Positions 45,093-54,297 of a stretch of 64,000 nt of DNA are shown here, piece by piece. The translations under genes and the position numbers were made by a program. The notes below the pieces were generated by a model. It was not told the origin of the DNA, searched no databases, and saw only the letters and a list, made by a program, of their open reading frames with translations. How positions within the stretch are numbered: position 1 is the first letter of the stretch; every line of letters begins with the position of its first letter. Source of the DNA: Bacillus sp. B15-48 (GTDB lineage Bacteria > Bacillota > Bacilli > Bacillales > Cytobacillaceae). The stretch is from assembly GCF_016879755.1 (NCBI RefSeq), contig NZ_WOFU01000001.1, positions 434,001 to 498,000 on the forward strand, read 5' to 3'.

Positions 45093-46288
45093 TCTTGTTG
45101 GACCTCTTCTTCTGGCATACCTTGCGGTGTAGTCGACATTCCTGGTCTCCTTATATACGCTTTCGTATCAATGACTACATCTAGCTCTGAAAATTTTTCA
45201 TCCCATTGATTTTCAACTTTTGCCCACTGTCTTGGATATTTACGACGAAACGCCTCAGCAAAACCAAAAATATCAACTTTTAACTCTTTTTGAACTTGTT
45301 CGAGCGTCAAACGAATCCGTTCCTCAATTTTCTGTTCTAATTGTTTTTCAAGTCTTGCCACAATCTCTGGGTTCATTAAGTTTAAGTTTGTTTCATTTTC
45401 AACTGTATCTTCTTCCGTTGTAATTCTAACGATCATTTTCCAGTGATCATTTTCAATTTTCGGTAGTAACTCCGTTCGGGACCGAATGAGATCGAAGGAA
45501 ATATGCCCTTCAGCCTCTTTTGGATCAAGGATTATCGCACCCAATTGAATATCATCTCTAAGCCATAAAATTCCTCTAGTGACTTTCGCATCTATTTGAG
45601 CAATCATTTTATCCTTTTTAAAAACGGCCGTTCCATTCACTTTTAACCCCCCTTTGCCTTGCTCTTCCTTTTCTGGTTCAATCAAAGGGAGGACCGCACC
45701 GCTAGCTTTTTCGCTTAACATCTGTAATAACTCTTTTAACGTCACACTCATACCAACTTGAAATTTTGCTATTTCTCTTGCGACTTCAGCTGAAGTATTA
45801 TCAAAATCCGGAACAACTTTCAGAATATCAGTGGCTTTTCCTTTACTTACAAAGATATAGGTTCTAAGTCGTGGTGCTGGATGACGGACAAAAAACTCCA
45901 TATGTTTTTGAATCCCATCTTTTGCTAATTCCTCACCGATAATGATGACCTGGTTATGTCCCCAAAAAATTCTCCGGGAAACACTTGCTTGAAGCTTGGA
46001 AATGGCATCGAAAATCGTTCTTCCTGTTACTTTTTCAACCGTCGTTGCCTGTCCTTCTCCTCCTTGACCACCGCTTGTACCTTGCCCAGCCCCCATCGCC
46101 ATAGGAATCGCCAGCTGGACAGAAAGCTCTAACTCGCCGTCATCTGTCAAGTCAAGTCCCGTTGCTAGAACTAGTCCTAAATCATTAATTTCAATACGAT
46201 CCCAACAACCTGTAAGTAAAAGAGGAAATAAACAGATTTGAAAAATCAGTGTTATTTTTAATGCTTTCATTAAAAACAGATTGGTCAT
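45089..46288 (-). CDS. Spore germination receptor C subunit, lipoprotein (Ger(x)C family)
   Basis: 399 residues. Signal peptide with lipobox LLTGC and the family signature CWDRIEINDLGLVLATGLDL directly after. The TSAEVAREIAKFQ and C-terminal FAEAFRRKYPRQWAKVENQW segments are also typical. It is a diacylglyceryl-anchored component on the outer face of the spore inner membrane. It is the first gene of this operon, an uncommon position. The C-terminal tail ends in a Gln/Glu-rich stretch. Confidence 0.93.
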   Translation of the reverse strand: MTNLFLMKALKITLIFQICLFPLLLTGCWDRIEINDLGLVLATGLDLTDDGELELSVQLAIPMAMGAGQGTSGGQGGEGQATTVEKVTGRTIFDAISKLQASVSRRIFWGHNQVIIIGEELAKDGIQKHMEFFVRHPAPRLRTYIFVSKGKATDILKVVPDFDNTSAEVAREIAKFQVGMSVTLKELLQMLSEKASGAVLPLIEPEKEEQGKGGLKVNGTAVFKKDKMIAQIDAKVTRGILWLRDDIQLGAIILDPKEAEGHISFDLIRSRTELLPKIENDHWKMIVRITTEEDTVENETNLNLMNPEIVARLEKQLEQKIEERIRLTLEQVQKELKVDIFGFAEAFRRKYPRQWAKVENQWDEKFSELDVVIDTKAYIRRPGMSTTPQGMPEEEVQQE

Positions 46289-46410
46289 TCATCTTCCTAC
46301 TTTCAGATAACACTCGTCACCTCTTTTTCCATGAAAGGCCCATTCTCCTTTATTTTCATTCAATTAGGAAATTTTATGCATTTCTTCCATAGAATAAGTA
46401 AAATTGAAAA

Positions 46411-46436
46411 AGGACAGGATTTTTTCATCCTGTCCT
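46411..46436 (-). terminator. Terminator hairpin between the SorC gene and the germination operon
   Basis: AGGACAGGAT-TTTTTC-ATCCTGTCCT, a 10-bp stem. The minus-strand tail is TTTTTCAATTTT. It would end transcripts coming from the SorC-type gene, which lies beyond the repeat array. Confidence 0.8.
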
Positions 46437-46513
46437 TCTTCTACTTTATAAAGAGCCCCATCCTTCTTTTAATTAGGCTCTGCTATAAGTGAATATTGAT
46501 TTCACTGCGTTTG

Positions 46514-46705
46514 AAAATAAGCGGAAAAAATCCGTTTAAATTGGCAAACACCCAAATTTCCCTAAAAATAAAGGGAGTTTTTCCGGTTATATTCTCTAAA
46601 TCTATGGATTTTGTTTTATATAGGGGAGTTAATCGGAATATCTCCGCTTATATCTGCTTATTAAGCCCCAAAGAGATACATTAAGCGGAAATTCTCCGCC
46701 TATGA
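46514..46705. repeat. Tandem repeat array, AAGCGGARATTYTCCGCTTAT family, 52-bp period
   Basis: Four units: near 46518 (AAGCGGAAAAAATCCGTTTA), 46571 (AAGGGAGTTTTTCCGGTTA), 46631 (AATCGGAATATCTCCGCTTA) and 46683 (AAGCGGAAATTCTCCGCCTA). Spacing is about 52, 60, 52. This is the same family as 24826-25015. No gene lies between 46289 and 46902. Confidence 0.9.
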
Positions 46706-46902
46706 TTTCTTAATACCTACACGAAAATCAACAATGAACAATAGCAGACATCCATGCAAAAATATTAGGCAAATAAATAAATGAATGAAATAACATTTAT
46801 CCACAGTTATTTCAGGGCAGAGCCTTTATTCAAAAGAACCCAGGGCTTCACTATCAAATTAATCTTATGTATGTATAGCTTTTTCCATCTTTATCTTTAT
46901 CT

Positions 46903-47841
46903 TTATTGTTCTAACATTTGTTTAGCGGTAAATTCGTCAATCACTAATGAGTTGATATACCTTCCGCGAACAGCAGCGAGGATCGAATCTGTTTTAAAGG
47001 AGTTTGCAACGACACCAATTGACCATTGCTTGTTTTTCAATGACTCCAGTGGTACACCAATGACATAATTATTCGGAAGATCGACTACTTCACCCTTTTC
47101 ATTAATCATTTGGGCTAAAATATGACCAACCGCGCCTTCTTTTATATAATCTTTTCGTTTGGCTTCATCAAGGTAGCCTGACCGGTGCAAGCTTGAAAAT
47201 TCCTCCGATAACGAGCCTACTCCCATTATTACAATGCTGCAATCTTTCGCCGCTTCCAATACTTCTTCTATTTGTTGCTGATGAAGCAAGGCATTCTTCA
47301 CTTGTTCATTAGAGACAACCGCAGGAGAATTTATATATTTATAGCTACCCTTTAAACGGTCAGCTAGTTTATACGCCAGTTCTGGACCGTCTATTGCAGG
47401 ATTACCACTTCCTAAAGAACCGACAAGTTGGATTATTTTTATATTAGAAAGATCAGTCTCAGGAATGGAATCGACCACTTGTTTCATCGTTTTGCCCCAT
47501 GATATTCCAACCAACCCATCATCTTCAAGCAGGCTCAGTAAAAATCGTGCAGCAACATAACCGACTCGATTTAATGTTTCATCTGAGTTTTCCTCTTCTG
47601 CCTTTACCACTAATACGTCCTTTAGATGAAATTGATTTTTTAATTGCTCTGACAGTTTATAATCTAGTTCCACAGGTGTATTAATTGTAATTTTAACTAA
47701 CCCTCGTTTTTTTGCTTCTTGAATCATACGAGATACTGTCGGTCTTGAAAACCCTAACATTTTTGATATTTCCTGTTGACTGATTTCTTGTTTGTAATAC
47801 AATTCAGCAACACGCAGTATTTGATGGTCTTTCGAACTCAT
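46903..47841 (-). CDS. SorC/DeoR-family sugar-binding transcriptional regulator (third paralogue)
   Basis: 312 residues. HTH near 18-45 (ISQQEISKMLGFSRPTVSRM) and a SorC phosphosugar-binding domain (GLVGISWGKTMKQVVDSI, VQLVGSLGSGNPAIDG by similarity). It is clearly related to, but more distant from, the two regulators at 52642 and 60518. It lies downstream of the KdgT terminator as a separate unit and likely controls the kdgT/kdgK genes. Confidence 0.88.
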   Translation of the reverse strand: MSSKDHQILRVAELYYKQEISQQEISKMLGFSRPTVSRMIQEAKKRGLVKITINTPVELDYKLSEQLKNQFHLKDVLVVKAEEENSDETLNRVGYVAARFLLSLLEDDGLVGISWGKTMKQVVDSIPETDLSNIKIIQLVGSLGSGNPAIDGPELAYKLADRLKGSYKYINSPAVVSNEQVKNALLHQQQIEEVLEAAKDCSIVIMGVGSLSEEFSSLHRSGYLDEAKRKDYIKEGAVGHILAQMINEKGEVVDLPNNYVIGVPLESLKNKQWSIGVVANSFKTDSILAAVRGRYINSLVIDEFTAKQMLEQ

Positions 47842-47893
47842 TTCATCACCTCCCCCACTTATATTTTAAATTTATTTTATCACATCAACAAAA

Positions 47894-47935
47894 AAAGTAC
47901 CCCTTGGTTTTCCCACCATTTCCAAGGGGTACTTT
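47894..47935 (-). terminator. Terminator of kdgT
   Basis: AAAGTACCCCTTGG (47894-47907) and CCAAGGGGTACTTT (47922-47935), a perfect 14-bp stem followed on the minus strand by a T-run. Confidence 0.93.
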
Positions 47936-47984
47936 CTACTTTTCAACATATGTTCTAAGCATCATTTATTAGCGTGTTCGTTTT

Positions 47985-49010
47985 TTATGCATGTTTTTTC
48001 AGTTCAGGTTCAATTTTGGGTCGTTCCGACTTAGGAAGATTCAAATCTTGAATATTTACACCTTTCCTCTCTAACCGTTTAACTAAGAAGGTGACAAACA
48101 TCGGAAGACCAATTAACCCTACAACAACGGCAGTGGCAATTTGCACTGTAGCAACTTCCATCATTGGTGCAAACGCAGGGCTTGCTGCTGCGAGCACGGC
48201 AGGAGTTGGAATAGCATTTCCTGCAGTCGTTCCTTCAGATGCTCCGACAATCGGATTCCAGCCGAACCAGCTGTATACAAGATAAGCAGCTCCGCCCGTC
48301 AAAATAACTGTCATCACTCCAATTAATACTCCACCAATTCCACCAGTAATCAACGCTTGTAGAGAGATGCCCATCCCGATACAAAAAGCAAAGAATGGAA
48401 TTAACAAATCAGTTCCTTTTGAAAGTAGAGTTCGCAGGTCCTCATCAAGGTTACCAAGAATAGCTCCAATTATGATCGGTAAAAGGACCGAAATTAAATC
48501 AACTGGGCTAAAAAGACCATCAACATAACCCATCATTCCAAATATGGAAAGTGCGACCATCGAGAGGAAAGGACCATCATTAATCGCAAGAAACGGATAG
48601 GCCGCTGTATCATCTTCACGACCATATTCTCCTGCAACCGCCAAATAAACAGCCCCGGCACTATTACTCATTGCAGCTAAAATGGCAATCGGAGCCATAC
48701 CTAGGAACAATCCTTCCATCCCGGCTACCGAAAAGGCAATTAATGCAATTGCACAAGCAACAAACCACTTTACTAAAAGTAAGGTAATCCCTTTTTTTAC
48801 AGCGGAACCAATCATGTTCACTCGAACTGAAGCACCAACACACACTAAAAACAAAGCAATGAATGGCAATGTTCCGTTTACTAACAAGGCTTCCGTAAAT
48901 CCACCAATACGCAACAAGTCAGGAGCGACCGAATTTATAATCATCCCTAAAAAGAGAGGGACAACAACCATCCCGGCTGGGATTCTTTCAATCGTCTTTT
49001 TAATTCTCAT
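47985..49010 (-). CDS. kdgT: 2-keto-3-deoxygluconate permease (KdgT family)
   Basis: 341 residues, ten membrane helices. The KdgT signatures are visible: RIPAGMVVVPLFLGMIINS at the start, SNSAGAVYLAVAGEYG and EGTTAGNAIPTPAVLAAASP. It is a proton symporter for 2-keto-3-deoxygluconate and related acids. KDG kinase is encoded just upstream on the same strand. No KDPG aldolase is present in the window. Confidence 0.9.
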   Translation of the reverse strand: MRIKKTIERIPAGMVVVPLFLGMIINSVAPDLLRIGGFTEALLVNGTLPFIALFLVCVGASVRVNMIGSAVKKGITLLLVKWFVACAIALIAFSVAGMEGLFLGMAPIAILAAMSNSAGAVYLAVAGEYGREDDTAAYPFLAINDGPFLSMVALSIFGMMGYVDGLFSPVDLISVLLPIIIGAILGNLDEDLRTLLSKGTDLLIPFFAFCIGMGISLQALITGGIGGVLIGVMTVILTGGAAYLVYSWFGWNPIVGASEGTTAGNAIPTPAVLAAASPAFAPMMEVATVQIATAVVVGLIGLPMFVTFLVKRLERKGVNIQDLNLPKSERPKIEPELKKHA

Positions 49011-49362
49011 GTTTACACACTCCTTTTGATTTTTTTGGAAGATTTCAATAATTTACTATAAAAACATTAAGGAATTTCTGTTATCACATTGCTGTATGAT
49101 CTCGATTGCCTTCTGAGTAAATGAACTTAACTTTGAAGCGCTTTCAATATCTCTAGAAGTAATGGGAGGATTGGTTGAAACAAGTCTCACCTTTTAACAC
49201 TCTAAGCGATTCCACTTTGCGGAGATAGACAATAAAGCGCTTACCTTAAAGCTATCCCCCACCGTACGCACGGACGAGACTGAGCAGCTGTACGTACGGT
49301 GGATAGAACGATTTGATCAACTATTTACTAGACTCACTTTTCCCTTCAAGCTAGCACATTCA
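49011..49362. promoter_or_regulatory. Control region between kdgK and kdgT
   Basis: About 350 bases. TTGAAGCGCTTTCAAT at 49132-49147 and AAAGCGCTTACC at 49234-49245 resemble incomplete cre sites. An imperfect long palindrome has arms CTATCC-CCC-ACCGTACG (49252-49268) and CGTACGGTGGATAG (49293-49306) with a CCC bulge. It has no T-run, so I read it as a structured mRNA end or operator. Confidence 0.5.
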
Positions 49363-50319
49363 TTAGCGGACAATATCTAAACCTTCCGCCTCTAACAAGG
49401 CATTAACTTCTTTCTCATTTGTATTGACAATTTCACCATATTGACTTAGCGCAAGAGCTGCGGTAAGAACTCCATATTTAAGCCCTTTCACAAAATCACC
49501 TTCTAACCAACCGTGTAAAACACCGCCTGCCAAACCGTCACCAGCACCAATCCGGTCAATAATTACAACTTCACGAGCAGGCTCCTCGTAAACGACATCG
49601 TCAACTAAGCCAAGTACACCTTGTGCTCCTCTGGACATAACGACTTTGTTCGCGTTTGAAATTTTTTGCAGTTGTCGAATCAGTTCATGATCCGTACCTT
49701 CACAACCAAAGACATTTTCAACATCTCGCTTTGAACAAAACAACACTTCTACATTTTGAATCATCGGCATCAACGTTTCATAGGCTTCTTCCTTAGTCCA
49801 TAATTTGCTGCGATAATTTACATCAAAGCTGATCGGAACTCTAGCTTCATGTGCCCGCCTAATCGTTTCAAATACAACTTCCTTTGTGCTTTCGGATAAG
49901 GCTGCCGTAATTCCTGTTAAATGAATGATCTTGGAATCTAATAGATAATCCCAATCTACATCTTCCTTACGAATATTCGTAAAACAAGTGTTTTGACGAT
50001 CAAAAATCACTTTTGTTGACCGAGGTGGTGTAGCGTACTCAACATATAAGGTAGCTAACCGATGTTCGTCAGACCAAATAATTTTATCAACATTAATCCC
50101 GTGGCTTCTGAATTCATTACGAACCCTTTTTCCAACCGGTGTTTCTGGTAAACTACTAATCCAACCAGTTTTCCGGCCTAAACGTGATAAACAACCTACT
50201 ACATTCGCTTCAGCTCCTGAAATCCCGATTTCAAAAGAGCTTGCTATATTTAGTCTCTTTCCAGCTGGAACAGATAAGCGAAGACTTCCTTCTCCGAGTG
50301 TTGTGACATCGAAGCTCAT
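49363..50319 (-). CDS. kdgK: 2-keto-3-deoxygluconate kinase (PfkB family)
   Basis: 318 residues of ribokinase fold. GEGSLRLSVPAGKRL at the start, GGAEANV-like SGAEANVVGCLSRLG near 33, and the catalytic GAGDGLAGGVLHGWL near 255 with its Asp. It phosphorylates KDG to KDPG. The following KdgT permease supports this substrate; other 2-keto-sugar kinases of the family remain possible. Confidence 0.85.
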   Translation of the reverse strand: MSFDVTTLGEGSLRLSVPAGKRLNIASSFEIGISGAEANVVGCLSRLGRKTGWISSLPETPVGKRVRNEFRSHGINVDKIIWSDEHRLATLYVEYATPPRSTKVIFDRQNTCFTNIRKEDVDWDYLLDSKIIHLTGITAALSESTKEVVFETIRRAHEARVPISFDVNYRSKLWTKEEAYETLMPMIQNVEVLFCSKRDVENVFGCEGTDHELIRQLQKISNANKVVMSRGAQGVLGLVDDVVYEEPAREVVIIDRIGAGDGLAGGVLHGWLEGDFVKGLKYGVLTAALALSQYGEIVNTNEKEVNALLEAEGLDIVR

Positions 50320-50476
50320 AGTTGTTCCCCTCTTTCCTTTACATAATTTCAGTATACAGAAATTATGTTCAATTAAATTATATTAAATACCCATAACATT
50401 TGCAATACAATAAAGAAAAAAATACTTAGAAGTTACATTTTTTTAATATGATTGACCTAAAGAACGATCTCTCCGT

Positions 50477-51589
50477 CTATTGAATCGTTTCAAAGATGTC
50501 AATGAGTTCTTCTTTTAGATAGTAAAATGGGTTCCCCTGTGTTGAACTTGCCTGCAAACTATCTATAGCAATGGCTTCTCCTTCTTCAGTAAGGAAAGAT
50601 AGTGAGGACAGAGTTAAACTCTCTAGTACACATTCATATTGTTTAAGAATTGCCGGCAAATCATCCGCAGTTAAGGCCTGGACATCTCCTAATATTCTCG
50701 CAATCTCTTGATATTTGTGAAGTGTTTCTTGATCTTCGAGATGTGCTTTATGAATATTGGCCTCTGTAAACGGCCGAACAAAACGGGCGCAAATTTCTCC
50801 ATGTGCCATCGAAGTACGTCCGCCAAGGATACTAGCCACTCCGTGAACAATCCCTAACCGGCTATTGCTCAAGGCAATTCCACTATATAAAGCGGCGAGT
50901 TGCAAGGAGAGTCGTTCTTCCGTCGACAAGAATAACAGCCGGTCTTGCTGGAATCCTTTTCGGAACAAATGAAGACCCTCTCGACAGATTCCATCTGTAA
51001 TTGGATTTGCTCGATTTGAAACAAACGCTTCCATTAATTGGGTTAAACTATCTAAACTTGAATAAACCAAAACCTCTAAGGGGAGATGTTTGGTTAGTAT
51101 AGGGTCGATGATTGCTGCATACGGCCGTAATGAGTGAGACCTCAAGCTTTGCTTTTTATCTTCTATGCGAATAACCGCATTGGCTGTCACCTCCGCTCCC
51201 GTTCCACATGTAGTGGGTACAGAAATATGAGGAACCGCCTTTTTCTTAACGTTAGGATGATCAAAATAATAGAAAAGTTCTTTATCATCATCTGTTAAGT
51301 AAGAAACAGCTTTAGCCAAATCAATCACACTACCTCCGCCGATACTCACGATTACATCTGGTTGAAACTGCTCGCTAACCTTTAAAGCTCGGTCAAGCAT
51401 TGCAGAAGTTGGCTCTCCTTTTACGATAAACACTTCCTCAGTAAAAGCTGCTCTCCCCTTAAAATCTGGGATTGCCGCTAAACCGCGGCTTCCAGTAAAA
51501 AAGAGAATTCGCTGGCCCTGTAGTGAGGAAATGAGCTTTGGAATTGATTCGATAAACGCATTTTCCCCTACAAATAATGTGGTCGGCAT
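50477..51589 (-). CDS. Iron-type alcohol dehydrogenase
   Basis: 370 residues. NAD site SIGGGSVIDLAKAV (about 83-96), substrate-domain PTTCGTGAEVTANAV, and HGVASILGG plus HGEICARF metal histidines. The usual DALTH motif reads DSLTQ (near 188), so one of the three metal histidines is Gln. The protein may use another metal or only a weak one. It lies between HAD phosphatase and KDG kinase genes and may oxidise or reduce a sugar-derived alcohol. Confidence 0.87.
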   Translation of the reverse strand: MPTTLFVGENAFIESIPKLISSLQGQRILFFTGSRGLAAIPDFKGRAAFTEEVFIVKGEPTSAMLDRALKVSEQFQPDVIVSIGGGSVIDLAKAVSYLTDDDKELFYYFDHPNVKKKAVPHISVPTTCGTGAEVTANAVIRIEDKKQSLRSHSLRPYAAIIDPILTKHLPLEVLVYSSLDSLTQLMEAFVSNRANPITDGICREGLHLFRKGFQQDRLLFLSTEERLSLQLAALYSGIALSNSRLGIVHGVASILGGRTSMAHGEICARFVRPFTEANIHKAHLEDQETLHKYQEIARILGDVQALTADDLPAILKQYECVLESLTLSSLSFLTEEGEAIAIDSLQASSTQGNPFYYLKEELIDIFETIQ

Positions 51590-51695
51590 TTCAAAATGAT
51601 AGATATTTACCCCTCCCTTCTAGGAAGTAGAAAGAAAAATATAAAATTAATTTTACATTAGTTTTAATAGAAACTCAGTGATTATAGTCCTCTTC

Positions 51696-52505
51696 CTACT
51701 TAAGTACAAATTCACGAATCGCATGTGCAACCCCATTTGAATTGTTTGAGAGAGTTTGGAAGTTTGCGATTTTTTTCAATTCGGGAATGGCATTTTCCAT
51801 TGCGACACCACAACCTGCAAACTGAATCATCGTCACATCATTCCCTTGATCTCCGATACACATCACTTCTGAACGCTGAATTCCCAGCCTTTTTGCTAAA
51901 AACTGAATAGCCTTTCCCTTCGTAGCATTCGGATGAACAAACTCATAGAAAAATGGCGCACTTCTTTGCATCATGTATAATTCTTTTAGATACGTTGGAA
52001 TATTATGGATAATTTCTATGATTCGATCCGGCTCATCGACAAACATCACTTTTTGTAAACGCACATCTTTTGGAATTTCCTCTAAAGTCCGGTAATGAAG
52101 GGAAACTTGGGTTAGGTAGGAATCAAAAACAGTATGGCGGTGAATATCCTTATTTAATGTGTAAATTTTTTCTAAGTCAAAATATTGCATTGATGCATCA
52201 AGGTCAATACTTAATTGATATAACCGTTTCAGATCCTCATATCCTAGTGATAGCTTTTGGACTGGCTCATTTGTATACGTATTAAGAATATAAGCACCAT
52301 TAAAACTAACGACATAATCATCTTCTTGATTCAATCCTAATTCTTCTACAAAGCGAAGAATGCCACCGATTGGTCGTCCACTGCAAAGGACAATTTTAAT
52401 TCCCTTTGCTCTTGCCTCCAATACGGCACTTTGAACCTCTGGGGTTATTTCATGTTCATCATTTAACAAAGTTCCATCTAAATCGATTGCAATAAGCTTG
52501 TACAT
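51696..52505 (-). CDS. Cof-type HAD phosphatase
   Basis: 269 residues. HAD motif I IAIDLDGTLLND (5-16), motif II LCSGRP, Lys in NATKGKAIQFLAKRLG and motif IV CIGDQGNDVTM are intact, with a C2-type cap in between. Such enzymes remove phosphate from sugar phosphates and nucleotides. Position among sugar-acid genes suggests detoxifying accumulated sugar phosphates. Confidence 0.9.
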   Translation of the reverse strand: MYKLIAIDLDGTLLNDEHEITPEVQSAVLEARAKGIKIVLCSGRPIGGILRFVEELGLNQEDDYVVSFNGAYILNTYTNEPVQKLSLGYEDLKRLYQLSIDLDASMQYFDLEKIYTLNKDIHRHTVFDSYLTQVSLHYRTLEEIPKDVRLQKVMFVDEPDRIIEIIHNIPTYLKELYMMQRSAPFFYEFVHPNATKGKAIQFLAKRLGIQRSEVMCIGDQGNDVTMIQFAGCGVAMENAIPELKKIANFQTLSNNSNGVAHAIREFVLK

Positions 52506-52641
52506 TAACTCTCCCCCTAAAGTGATTTAGCAGAGCATATCCCTCTCTTTTAACGAGAAGAAAAATCTACCAAAATGGCTGAATGACAGCTACTCACTTC
52601 ACTATTCGACTTCTCATTACAAGGTTAGTAAAACGTTTTCA

Positions 52642-53613
52642 TTATGAGCCAATCTGATAAACCGATTCGTTCTTTAACAAACGAAGCAGTTCCTGCGCAC
52701 AACCCTTATCAACAATGATAACGTTATAATATCTGCCTTTGATTGCCGCTAAGAGGGCTTTTGCTTTTATCGCAGTTGCTGCGATTCCAATTGACCACTC
52801 TGCTTTTTGCAAATGAGCTAGTGGAATAGAGAGAATTCTTTCATTAAATGGGGAAATTTCTACTCCGCTTTCATCCATTGGGTGAGCAAGCAAATGCCCA
52901 ACAGCTCCTGATTGAAGCAGCTTTCCCTTTTCTCCCGCACCCAAATAACCTGATCTCTCAATACTGCATTGTTCTTCATCAAAGGAACCAACCGCACTTA
53001 AATAAATATTTGCTGACTTCGCTTTGTCCATTAGGTCTTTAATCGCTTTTTGTTCCATTAATTCCCGAACAGTATCGCTGTTGCTCAAGATGGCTGGTGC
53101 ATGGATATATTGATAGGCACAAGATAACTTTCTTGCCATTTTATAAGCTAATTCCTGACCATCAATTGCTGGATTTCCGCCTCCTAGTCCCCCGACAATC
53201 TGAATCACATTGGCCTCCGGGACAGAGAATTCACTTAGTTTATCAACGAAGGCCTTAATCGTTCTTCCCCAAGAGATTCCAATGACAGAGTCTGTTTTTA
53301 TAATCGAAGAGAAATAAAGCGAAGTTGCCTCAGCCACTTTTGGCAGGGTGATTTCATAATCCACAACTTCGCTATCTGTCACCAATACATCTTTTAAATT
53401 AAGCTCTGTACGCAGCAACTCCGATAGCTGGGAATTAAGAGAAACGGGGGTATTCACCTTAATCTCCACGAATCCCTGTTTCTTCGCTTCTTCTAAAAGC
53501 CTTGAGACCGTAGGCCTAGATACCCCCATCATTTCCGAAATCTTCTGTTGTGTTAGACTTCGCTGATAATATAACTCTACTGCCCGAACAACTTGCGCGT
53601 TTTTCTGGTCCAT
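52642..53613 (-). CDS. SorC-family regulator, first copy (end of the Ula-like operon)
   Basis: 323 residues. HTH TQQKISEMMGVSRPTVSRLL (about 21-40), then the phosphosugar-binding domain (GISWGRTIKAF, IVGGLGGGNPAIDGQELAYK). It follows the class II aldolase gene by 12 bases, so it is the last gene of the operon. It is very similar along its full length to the regulator at 60518, which arose by duplication. The C-terminus has a short extra tail (NESVYQIGS). Probable feedback regulator binding a pathway sugar phosphate. Confidence 0.92.
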   Translation of the reverse strand: MDQKNAQVVRAVELYYQRSLTQQKISEMMGVSRPTVSRLLEEAKKQGFVEIKVNTPVSLNSQLSELLRTELNLKDVLVTDSEVVDYEITLPKVAEATSLYFSSIIKTDSVIGISWGRTIKAFVDKLSEFSVPEANVIQIVGGLGGGNPAIDGQELAYKMARKLSCAYQYIHAPAILSNSDTVRELMEQKAIKDLMDKAKSANIYLSAVGSFDEEQCSIERSGYLGAGEKGKLLQSGAVGHLLAHPMDESGVEISPFNERILSIPLAHLQKAEWSIGIAATAIKAKALLAAIKGRYYNVIIVDKGCAQELLRLLKNESVYQIGS

Positions 53614-53625
53614 AGAATGAACTCC

Positions 53626-54285
53626 TTATACTGTCGCTTTTTTCTGGCCGTAAGTATCATTATAGATACGATAACCACGTTCTACGACTTCGTCTGATAA
53701 AGGTTCTATTCGTTGACGCAACATTGCATAATGTACAGATTGGGCTGTTTCCTCTAATATAACAGCATTCTTCAATGCTTTTTCAGACGTTTTCCCGATT
53801 GCAAAGACGCCATGACTACGGATTAAAATCGCTTCACAGTCACCAATTTTCTCGACAATTTCTTTCCCGATTTCTTCTTCCCCAATAACAGCAAAATCTG
53901 AAACAGGAATCGTTCCGCCAAATACAGCAGCTGATGTTGTCGTGTATATATGCAACGGTTCACCAGTAATCGCAAAGCTTGTAGCATAAGGAGAATGTGT
54001 ATGAACAATGCCATGGACATCATCGCGATGACGGTATACATATAAGTGAGAAGCCGTATCGACAGAAGGTTTTAAGTCACCATCCACTACCTTTCCATGT
54101 AAGTCGACAACCACCATTTTCTCTGGAGTTAGTTGATCAAATAGCACCCCACTCGGTTTAATAACGACATAATTAGTTTCTGGATCTCTTGCGCTCACAT
54201 TCCCACTTGTCCATAACACTAACCCGTTATCGACAAGTGCTTTATTTTGAGCACATACAGTCTTTCTCAACTCTTCAAGCAACAT
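53626..54285 (-). CDS. Class II aldolase/epimerase (AraD/UlaF/FucA family)
   Basis: 219 residues. Zinc ligands: HTHS near 94 and SHG near 155. The acidic residue in KPSVDTASH and C-terminal TYGQ (AraD-like Tyr) are present. L-ribulose-5-phosphate 4-epimerases normally carry an Asp in the TTHADYFYG stretch; here the corresponding segment reads TTSAAVFGG. So the catalytic Asp and preceding His of AraD/UlaF are absent, and retro-aldol cleavage or a changed chemistry is more likely than standard 4-epimerisation. It follows the transketolase genes in the operon. Confidence 0.85.
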   Translation of the reverse strand: MLLEELRKTVCAQNKALVDNGLVLWTSGNVSARDPETNYVVIKPSGVLFDQLTPEKMVVVDLHGKVVDGDLKPSVDTASHLYVYRHRDDVHGIVHTHSPYATSFAITGEPLHIYTTTSAAVFGGTIPVSDFAVIGEEEIGKEIVEKIGDCEAILIRSHGVFAIGKTSEKALKNAVILEETAQSVHYAMLRQRIEPLSDEVVERGYRIYNDTYGQKKATV

Positions 54286-54297
54286 AGCGCCACCTCC

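Noticed and set aside
49132-49147. TTGAAGCGCTTTCAAT as a functional cre
   Set aside because: It lacks one base of the 14-base consensus core; kept only as a weak candidate in the control-region entry.
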